From Persicaria tinctoria (lineage: Eukaryota > Streptophyta > Magnoliopsida > Caryophyllales > Polygonaceae): a DNA stretch of 64,000 nt. A program made the position numbers and the translations under genes. The notes under the pieces were generated by a model, which saw only the letters and a list, made by a program, of their open reading frames with translations, did not search any database and was not told the DNA's origin. Location: contig JBANSL010000020.1 of NCBI GenBank assembly GCA_037127255.1, forward strand, positions 51,683,098-51,747,097, in the 5' to 3' direction. How positions within the stretch are numbered: the stretch's first letter is position 1; each line of letters begins with the position of its first letter. Below, one piece after another: positions 55,474 through 64,000 of the stretch.

Positions 55474-56495
55474 TCTATATACATATACTAAAACCGATGC
55501 ATTGTTGCCTATGGGGCGGCGTGTGAGCAGGGGCGGAGCCAGGGGGTGCTTGGGGGTGCTCGAGCACCCCCTGGCGGAAAAAAAAATACAAAAAAAAAAT
55601 AATTTTTTTGAATATATTTAGTATTTTTAAGGTAATATAACATCTTTTAATGATATTTGAATCAAGATTGTTATTTAGCTCAAGTGGTAAAGGAATGTGG
55701 GAAGGAGAATCAAAATCAAAAGGTCTTGGGTTCAAATCCCAATTCCTTCACTTTTTATTTGTTTTACACCATTAATTCTTTTTCATTTCTCCCTATATTT
55801 TTTGTTTCTATCAACTATTTCATTCAAAATTCTATCTATATTTTTTGTTTCTATAAACTATTTCATTGAAAATGTCATATTTATGTTTAAATTATACATT
55901 AAACCTTTTCTTTCAATATTATTTTAAAAGTAATTCTTCGTAATTTACATTTTAAAAAATCACAATTTTAGTGTATTTTCAATATATATTTTTAAAAAAA
56001 TATTCTTAATAAGTATACACCAAAAAATATATTTTACGAATTTTTTTTCGCACCCCCTAGCCAAGATTCCTGGCTCCGCCACTGTGTGTGAGTGCATCTG
56101 CCTACGTGGTGGCGCGTGAGTGCATCTCAAAAAGCTTTCTCCCGTCAAAAAGGAAATCTAATAAAAAATAATTAGATAGTTCTAATCTATATAATTAAAA
56201 AAAATATTAAATAATTATTTTATTTTACCATTAACTCATATAATTGGATAGATGGAATAATAATAATGTATCTCTCACAAAAAAAAAATTGCCATATACA
56301 ATTACTCTATGTATATAGATTATATTAGGAATATATGCATATATGAATCTATACATGGACACCGCATCTTGGATATATGAATCTATACATATATACATGA
56401 ACATCTCTATCTATCTATATATTTTAGTTGATTGACAAAAATATAAATATAAAATATTTCATAGTCATACTTACCAAAAAAATATTAATAGATAT
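55474..56495 (+). repeat. Helitron-like repeat, copy 2 (interrupted by a hAT MITE)
   Basis: Starts with the same TCTATATACATATACTAAAA and follows copy 1 after the hAT insertion at 55528-56084 is removed. It ends near TTAATAGATA at 56495. A tandem duplication of roughly 0.5 kb. Confidence 0.6.
55528..56084. mobile_element. hAT-type miniature element (557 bp)
   Basis: Terminal inverted repeats are CAGGGGCGGAGCCAGG and, as complement, CAGTGGCGGAGCCAGG, a common plant non-autonomous hAT end. The 8-bp duplication CGTGTGAG/TGTGTGAG (55520-55527 and 56085-56092) has one mismatch. A perfect 12-bp subterminal hairpin CCAGGGGGTGCT/AGCACCCCCTGG lies just inside the left end. The AT-rich interior has no transposase. 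Confidence 0.9.
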
Positions 56496-56504
56496 AAAGG
56501 GCGG

Positions 56505-57160
56505 TTTTGCAAAATAGCCACGAAAATAGGCTTATTTTGCGAAATATCCGCGTGTTGGGACATTTTTATAAAATTTTCGCTATATATACTAATTAAATCA
56601 GATCCCCAATTCCTAATCTATCGATCTCTCCAGTCGCGCTCTCTCGTTCTCGCCGGATCTGGATCGCGCTCTCTCGTCCTTGCGCGCTCTCTCGTCCTCC
56701 TCTCCTCTCGTTCACCGCCGCTCTCGCTCGCTCCGCCTCCCGCCGCCTCACATCCTCCCCGGCCAGATCTGAATTCGAAGTCTATGTCCAATTGATTCGG
56801 CGACGCAGATCTGAAATTCGGCTAATTGATTCGGCAAATCAATTCAGTGTGGGGAGATCTGGTGAATTCGAGTTCCAATTAGTCGAATTACAGTTCCAAT
56901 TAGTCAAATTGGAGACGAAGATCAAGAGCGCCGAAGAGTGAGAGTGTCGGAGCGAGGTCGAGCGAGCGGCGAAGCGAAATCGAGCGGCCGGAGTGATGTC
57001 GAGCGAGCACCGTGGATCCGAGCGAGGTCGAGCGAGCCGGAGGCGGCGAGGCGAGGCCGGCCGACGTTCTCTTCACAGTAATCGGGAGGAAGAAGAAGGA
57101 ATTTTGAATAAATTACAAAACTTACCCCATAATTATGGAAATTAAAAAAACTATCTATAT
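56505..57160. other. GC-rich segment with an AT-rich border, unidentified
   Basis: 56505-56600 starts GGGCGGTTTTGCAAAATAGCC-like and reads like a transposon terminus (MULE-like by feel only). 56630-57070 is GC-rich with repeated CGCGCTCTCTCGT and GAGCGAGGTCGAGCGAG motifs. No domain and no matching second terminus was found. Confidence 0.35.
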
Positions 57161-58174
57161 TTTATTATGTGATCCGTAATCTATATTTTTATTTTTATTT
57201 TTGCACAAAAAAATGTTATACTTGCACAACATATTATTATATTTGCACAAGCACAACATACAGTTATATTTGCACGACAAAATGTAAAATAAAATTAAAA
57301 AAAAAAACTAAACTCGGGTCATATTTGCACAACTTACGGATATATTTGCATAACATACTCTTATATTTGCACGACAAAATGTTAAAGAAATAAAAAAATA
57401 TATAGATTATGGATCGCTTACACTTTATTGAGAAAGTCTGAAATTATATTGAGATAAAATAAGATCATGTTGAGAATAATTTCACAAGTCTCGATTGTTG
57501 TGCAACTCTTAAAACAGAGTCGTGCAACTCTTACAACAGAGTCGTGCAACTCTTAAAACAAAGTCGTGCAACTCTTACAACAGAGTCGTGCAACTCTTAC
57601 AACAGAGCCGTGCAACTCTTAAAACAGAGCCGTGCAACTCTTAAAACAGAGTCGTGCAACTCTTAAAGATAATGTTGAGCACATTTCCATCAATCCCCCA
57701 TGTTGTGCAATTTTACTCTATTGATGAGCAAAAATAAGACCGTGTTGTACAATAATCTATTAAATAAGTATAAAATTATATTTATAAAAAATAAGATTAC
57801 GAGGAGACACAATTTCACAAGTCTCGATTATTGTGCAAAAATAAAGAATTGTTGAGCAAAAATAAGAGCATGTTGTGCAATAATTTATTGAGAAAATATA
57901 AAATTATATTGAGAGAAAATAAGATCATGTTGAGAATAATTTCACAAAGTCTCAATTGTTGTGCAAAAATAACCTACCAAGTATCTAACAACGGATTTGT
58001 CGATGTTAAACCCACTAAAATCGACAGAAACGCCACCCTGCATCATCTTAAGCTTATCCAAAAACTCAGTCAACTCTTAAAACAAGAGTTGTGCAACTCT
58101 TAAAACAGAGTCGTGCAACTCTTAAAACAAGAGTCGTGCAACTCTTAAAACAAGAGTCGTGCAACTCTTACAAC
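57160..58174. repeat. Low-complexity, minisatellite-rich DNA
   Basis: A 22-bp unit GTGCAACTCTTAAAACAGAG(TC) repeats about 8 times at 57500-57668 and about 4 times at 58091-58174. Between and before the arrays, a block with AAATTATATTGAGA, ATAAGATCATGTTGAGAATA and ATTTCACAA appears around 57430 and 57905, with shorter relatives around 57780. LARD-3 is inserted inside the second array. Confidence 0.85.
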
Positions 58175-61118
58175 TGTAACGGCCCAGAATTATGATTTCC
58201 GGGTTACGTTTCAAGGGATTGAACCCCTTGTTCGGATCTTGCAATTAAGGTACGGGTCGAGGTTTCAAACTCATTTTAAGATTAGTAGAAAGAGAGATTT
58301 CAAACCCTAAGAGCCACGAAGGGTCGTAGGGTACCCTTAACCTGTCTTAAGACTATGCCGCGAAATTCAATTCAAATGAAAATAAAGCGGAAGCAAAGTT
58401 GAGATACAAAGTGTCACAGCAGAGCCGGGTCAAAACCAAAACGTAAGCGAATGATTACCATTTATACCAAGTTAGAGAATTAGCTAGGTTCTTCAATTCG
58501 CCGAAAAGAAACCCCGTCATATAGACATCGAGCACTCAGAATCTGTAGAAAATACCTTTAAAAAAAGAACGGGGAAAGGAGTTAGATCAAGCCACTCATG
58601 CGGGACCGGCAGTCCTCCCTGAGGCCACATAGTATGTGCTATACCTAATAAAGATGCTCTAATGCAGTACGAAAGTCAAACACACTAGCATGCCCCTAGG
58701 TATAATAATGTGCAGAAATACTATAAAGGGCCCAAGACAATGCCAAGTGGCATATCCCTCTCCTACCTCCACCCCCTTCCGATAGGGCGGAGACTGGCCA
58801 GCTCGTGAATGCATTCCGTCATAATCGGGCGGCACGCATGCCTAACCCGCTCCACAATAAAGCCCGCAGGCATATCATAATATAAGGAAGTCCATGACTC
58901 GATTGACTCAGGGTACCCGATGAGGCTGGGCTACCCTATGACCCTAGCAAAGACTCTAGGACTATCACAGATAACGACCGTTCTGTTTCAAACGCATAAA
59001 GTAAGCAGATGCTAATCCAATTAGTGCAACCTAAACATGATACTACATGGCATGCTTTTATGCATATGCAACACCTAACATAAAATGCAAAAACATGCAT
59101 GAATGTCCAACCTGAGTAAGCCCCCTAGGGAACTTACCTGAAGATGCAGAACAGCAGGGTAATACAGACAAGGGCCCAAATGCAAATCCAAAGCAATCCA
59201 AAAGCAATACACACCTATCATCAAACCATTTCCATAAGCTATTGGTCCATCATTCATACACACGAACTCCACATTCTCAACATGCTCAAAACCAACCGAT
59301 AGTAAAACCATTTTCAATACCTTTCTGATACGATAAACATCAACCAAACCCATTTCATTTCCAATCAAACCCATCGATAAATCTTACCAACAATATTTTC
59401 CAAAACTCTTAAATCGCAAGTTAATTCAACTCATTTCCAAACAATTCTTTTGAAATCGCACTTAGTCAAATCCCAACATTAAACATGGAAACCTTAGAAC
59501 TAATCTCTCAAAATCATATTATAGAATAATTCCGGCATTTTGGTTTTCAAACAATAAATCATTTAAGGTATATTTCCGGAAACTCAAAAAAAAAACCCTC
59601 TTAAATAATTTATCAACAATAAATATAATTAGCATAAGCATCAAATATTTTATTCGTGATTCTTTTCCAAAATTCCCAAAATAATAATAATATTCAAATA
59701 ATTTAACACTTACTATCCATATAATCTCAAAACAATAACCATAAATATATTTATAACCCATAACTCATAAAACACAACCCTCTAAAATAAGGAACCAAGC
59801 CCAACTCTCTTTTCTAGAAAACAAACCGGGCTCGGCCCAACACCCAACCCAATAAAAGAAAGAAATGAGAAGACCCGGATTGGGAACCCTTACCCGGATC
59901 CATACCCACAACTTAGCCCAACCCGGAAGCCTACTCCCCAATCTGAAACCCGGTTTAAGGAAACGGTATAACCCGGATTCAAACAAACCCGGCCCAACCC
60001 AACAACACAAGAAAGAAAGGAACCTCTTCCTGCGGAGAGAACACAGACGCGACGAAAACGGAGGAGAAGGGAGACAACTCAGGCCGGCCGGCGACCTCTT
60101 TTTCGGCCAGACTTGTACACACAGGACTTCCCCCGAACTCGATGACAGAAAGCGACACGAAATCAACCAAGAAGGAAAGAGAAAAGGGAGGCTCACCGAG
60201 GGTCGAAAACTTCGCCGGAAAACCTTCGTCGGAACTCGATTCGGCTTCGTTGGGGTGCGATTTGCCTTTTCCAAGGATGGGGAAGAACTCCGGGGACCTA
60301 GGCCAGGGATAGGTGGTCATAAAGGAGGGACATTGCAGTGTGTGGGGACGAAAAGGAGGAGGGAGGAGTTTACCGGACCTTTTGCGTGAAGCCAGGGGAG
60401 GAGGAGGAAGCACTGGCGGCGTCGGCCGCTCCTGGTGGCTTCGGCTGGCGGAGGAGGACCCCGGAAGAGCTACTGCTGCTGCTGGGTTCAACGGAGAGGA
60501 GAGGGAGGAGGAAAACTCGGGTGTGGGGGTGCTCTGGTCTTGTTCACGACAACAGGGAGAAGAAGGCTCTTGCGGCTGGGCCTCAAGGCGACGAACAACA
60601 ACGACGGCGAGGGTAGAGAGGAGGTGGTGGTTGTCAGCAGATCTGTGGTGGTGGCAGAAGTGTGGTCAGCCGAGCAAGGAGGTGGAGAGTGAGGGGTTTT
60701 GGAGAAACTTGTTGTCGACAGTCTCAAAGGAAGGGAAAAGGATAAGGGGTGTTTGGATCCTTGGGTTGTGTGGGTGTTGAAATGGTCAAACAAATCTGAT
60801 TTTTGAAAAGGGGAATTTGTTGTTTGTTTTCCATAGGAGGGGGTCAAAAAAGGGGAGGGAGTGAAAGGAGAGGTATATTTTACCCAAATGAGAGAGATGA
60901 CATGGAATGGATAAGAATGAGAAAAGATGACGGAATTGTGATCCCGAGGAGAAAGACATATTCAATCGTTAAAGTTAAAAATTGGGCCGGAATTCGCTTT
61001 AAAAGTTTTAATTTCGATTTAGTAATTTAAAGACGAGTTTTCCTTAAAATATCCGATTTTTTTTTTTTACTTAAATCCATTTATTGAAATTTATTATTTA
61101 AAAATCCGGGTCTTTACA
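58175..61118 (-). repeat. LARD-3 3' LTR
   Basis: 2944 bp with ends TGTAAAGACCCGG and CTGGGCCGTTACA on the minus strand. It contains the conserved LTR block (complement of ATGCCAAGTGGCATATCCC near 58740 and of GTACCCGATGAGGCTGGGC near 58914). The GC-rich middle gives several overlapping ORFs of up to 174 codons that I regard as by-products. Next to it (61119 on) the complement reads AGAGGTGGATTA, the purine tract. Confidence 0.9.
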
Positions 61119-63536
61119 TAATCCACCTCTAAAAACAAGTCTCGTCCCCGAGACTAAAAGCAAAATAAAGTAGGGGATGAAGTTTGAAATCGATGAGTCC
61201 AAGGACCATGTCCAAGAATCTTGTAACCATCTCGGTTGCGTCTTTCGGGATTCTCACAACATCCTAGTTACGGTCGTGACATCTCCAATTGGCCTTGACA
61301 AGTATGCGATAAGCGCCCCTATCACATCCTCGCTTCGACTTTTCGGAAGTACCACAACTCTCTACAATATCATCACTAGGTCTTAGCAAGCACCCTACAA
61401 GCGCCCCCATAAAATGCTTGTATCCACTTCGTGAAGTATCATAGAATTTTCCGGGTTTAAAAAGTTTTTAAAGTGATTCCACAATTGAAAATACAGATTA
61501 GCCTCAAAATCGTTGAAATTCTCGGTAACGTTCATTCTTTTACAATCCCAGTTGGTCCTTTTTCAAAACCATTCAAAATCTTCAAATCCAACGTCTAATC
61601 AAGCAACCTTACACCAAAACAAGTCAAATCATTTCAAATCGCGATTTCGTCAAAATCTTCCAACCACCAGATCAGTTTCTCTCATACCAAACAATCAAAT
61701 TCAGAAGCTGGGAGATGGAATCATCCACCTCTAAGGGCTAATCCCATATTCACTTCCTAGTTTTCAAATCATGCAACATCATTCACACAACTCAACAAGT
61801 ACCATAACCAAAAGTCTCATCAACTCTCACATAAGCATAATACTATAAGCCATCTCACACATGGCAAGTCACATATCATATCATAGTCACAAACTATCAC
61901 ATAACCGTTTAACATAAACATAAACATGCCAACAAGTCTCAAGTACCAAAGAGACAACAAGCCTTCACATACTACGAATTGTAAGGTATATCTATATCAT
62001 ACTAAGGGCATCACAAGTGCACAATCGAATGTTCATCACTCATCACGTAAACACACATGTCCAGAAATCAACGGGTTAGGTGTTATGGAGTTAGTACATC
62101 AGTACACATCAAATCTCACAATCGTATATTGATATCGCAACACAAGTAGAACAGATTCATCACGTTAACATATCAACACAACAAGGTTATGCTATTAAGA
62201 TTCAGAAAAAGGAAGATCAAGCAGTATATAAATCACCAAAATGTCAGCATGCTCTGAAAGACATCACCTTAACTCATCACAATATCGAATGACAATCATT
62301 TAGAAATCATGCACCATTATCTCGTACATACTAATCATGATCATACTTCAAGTCATATTCATCATTACTTAATATATCATATAACAACACGTCCTAACAT
62401 GCTTCTAAACCAATATAACAGTATATCAAAGTATTAATATATCATGATAACACTAGTCACTACCAATTAGATTTTAACATTGCGTTTCAACAGGTAATGT
62501 CATTCCACATCAGGTTTTATCATGGTCACTATCTAACATCATGCCAGCAGATATAAATAAATCACATAATCAAGAAAATCCTCACATCATACCAGTCAAA
62601 ATAAAACACAATCTCCACTCTCAAACCAAGACTAATCTCTTCTAGATCCGCCAACGTCATCTCAGACAAAATTTCCCAAAGAAATCCCAATCCATCCCGA
62701 TGCTCCAATCTCACCCCTCATTCCATCAAGCACTCCCACACACCATCCACCTCTAAGAGCCCAACTCCTATCTCTAACTTCACACCCGAGAACTCTCTCA
62801 TACTATATCCTCAATACTCTCAAAAGTCATTCCCCGCACTTCATATACTACCCAAGACATCACAAGCATCATACCCTGCTAACCACATGGATCCCTCTCT
62901 CGCGTCTTGCCTCGTAATACCATCGATCATCCTAATCGCCTATAATTCTTTTACCACTCATCAACCACTCCACAAGAGAACCTTCACCCACAAGTTCAAA
63001 GAAGAAGCAATCATGGACATTATTACACATAAGGACCACATCATATCAACTAGCATTTATATCAATAGCATCACTAGTTCAACATTAAACATTGCAATTG
63101 CGTCGATAAATCTCAATTTACCGTCATGCTCAATCATTATTACAAATCATCATATATGCACATAATCAAGTTAAGCTAGCAAATTCCCTCATAACCTTAT
63201 CTAATAGACAGTTCAGGTTTCTCGGCATTTGCAGTTCACATTTTATAGGTAACGAATTTAGATCATGCTTAGCAACTCAAGCATCAACGCATCAAGACCT
63301 ATGTACATTAGAACTGTAAGGCACCGAATCATATCATCGTAAACAACAGACAATCAGACAACAATTATTACCCAGTCAGCACATCAACACATAAATGTCA
63401 CCATCAAAGCAGTGCAACATAGTTATCAACATATTCAGAAAGGTTAGCAATTCAAACGGATGACACTCCCGTCTGCAAGTCATATTGTACTCGATAGCCG
63501 CAATCCTCAAAACATACCTGTCCCACCAACACCGTC

Positions 63537-63588
63537 GATCATGAGGCTTGTGGGTTATGGGCCCACGCTTCTGCCAAACTGCTCTATC
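63537..63588 (-). other. Initiator-Met tRNA-like segment in LARD-3
   Basis: The complement reads ATAGAGCAG... GCAGAAGC, then the 17-nt anticodon-arm string (63550-63566), then CTCATGATCGA. It is the same layout as LARD-1 and LARD-2 despite divergence around it. Confidence 0.68.
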
Positions 63589-63691
63589 GTTATGCAACTT
63601 CCTTTCTCTTTCAAGCAGTCGTTCACCCAATGTATCACGCATGACATCAAGTTAGCAAAGATAGGGGAGTGACAAGAGCGGACAACCTAAT

Positions 63692-63705
63692 GTTCCTTTC
63701 GGAAC
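63692..63705 (-). other. GAAA-tetraloop hairpin in LARD-3 RNA
   Basis: The complement GTTCCGAAAGGAAC is a perfect 5-bp stem with a GAAA loop. Confidence 0.62.
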
Positions 63706-64000
63706 CAAACATAGACCAAGGCTAAGAACGACAAGACTAAAGACAAGACTTCGACCCGGGAATAGCAACGATGCCCTTATGAAGGTCTATTAGGTTATAA
63801 TCGCGACAAGCAACATAAATTCATCATGAAAAGTATCAATTGCACTAATCCACACTGACATGTACCTATATCAAGGGGAACAACGTTCGTATTCATTTTC
63901 AAAGGCACAATCGAGTACTACAACATGCATGTGAGACAAGCTAGTAGCATATTATTCCACGAAACGGATAGGCTTAGCAACTTCAAACAAGTTATGTGAA

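Larger units (their letters stand above)
58175..64000 (-). mobile_element. LARD-3: long-LTR non-autonomous retrotransposon, cut by the window end
   Basis: The 3' LTR (58175-61118) and 2.9 kb of internal region are present; the 5' LTR lies beyond the window. It is homologous to LARD-1 and LARD-2 but diverged from both, with no protein domain. The presumed target duplication is ACAAC (58170-58174) and cannot be confirmed here. Confidence 0.88.
61119..64000 (-). other. LARD-3 internal region (partial), non-coding
   Basis: Aligns with 25605-28500 of LARD-2, including the ACAAGTCTCGTCCCCGAGAC border block, the CTAGGTCTTAGCAAGC block and the RNA motifs below. No gag or pol. Confidence 0.83.

Noticed and set aside
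57500..57668. CRISPR-like array
   Set aside because: The 22-bp units are contiguous with no unique spacers, in a plant genome; it is a minisatellite.
59765..60847. ORFs of 119-174 codons on both strands of the LARD-3 LTR
   Set aside because: Overlapping frames in GC-rich LTR DNA, with no domain and no counterpart in the other LARDs.

Overview
The window is plant nuclear DNA made almost entirely of nested transposable elements. I found no intact host gene and no classical RNA gene. A land plant, probably a eudicot, is indicated by: Ty1/copia retrotransposons; long-LTR non-coding retrotransposons with a primer site for initiator-Met tRNA; Helitrons ending in CTAG; a Mutator-like element carrying plant gene exons; a CAGGGGCGGAGCC-type hAT miniature element; and TTTAGGG telomere-type repeats. 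I cannot name the species.

Layout. 1-2760: AT-rich direct repeats, a truncated LTR and the poly(A)-tailed RNase H end of a LINE. 2766-8900: a minus-strand Ty1/copia element (154-bp LTRs, TSD CTATC), disabled by two nonsense codons and one frameshift. 8906-10339: AT-rich and GC-rich non-coding DNA. 10340-23140: an irregular satellite-like repeat split by a complete LARD-type element, LARD-1 (12001-22377, two 2869-bp LTRs, TSD TCATT). 23678-34716: minus-strand LARD-2 (TSD TTGGG), a rearranged LTR-internal-LTR-internal-LTR tandem. 36099-46655: stacked minus-strand Helitrons ending in a four-unit head-to-tail array (three units of exactly 1636 bp). The oldest unit is split by a 3188-bp Mutator-like element (37478-40665) that carries exons of a VAN3-binding/FORKED-like PH domain gene. 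48075-53308: a second minus-strand Ty1/copia element with five in-frame stops and no frameshift. 54893-56495: duplicated Helitron-like sequence with a 557-bp hAT MITE. 57160-58174: minisatellite-rich DNA. 58175-64000: minus-strand LARD-3, running off the window.

The most notable observation is in the LARDs. They have no gag or pol, yet all three keep a non-coding block in the internal region, always sense to the element RNA. It contains a hairpin closed by a GAAA tetraloop and, about 110-130 nt away, a stretch of about 50 nt resembling the 5' two-thirds of plant initiator-Met tRNA, including a 17-nt anticodon-arm string identical in all three copies. The elements' primer-binding site is for the same tRNA. 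This looks like a cis-acting RNA domain (packaging, primer recruitment or tRNA mimicry) used by a non-autonomous family that borrows its proteins. The second highlight is the tandem Helitron array, whose CTAG|TC junctions are the footprint expected of rolling-circle replication.

The elements form a relative time series. LARD-1 is very recent, because I see no difference between its LTRs. Helitron units 2-4 are also recent. LARD-2 and both copia elements are older and decayed.
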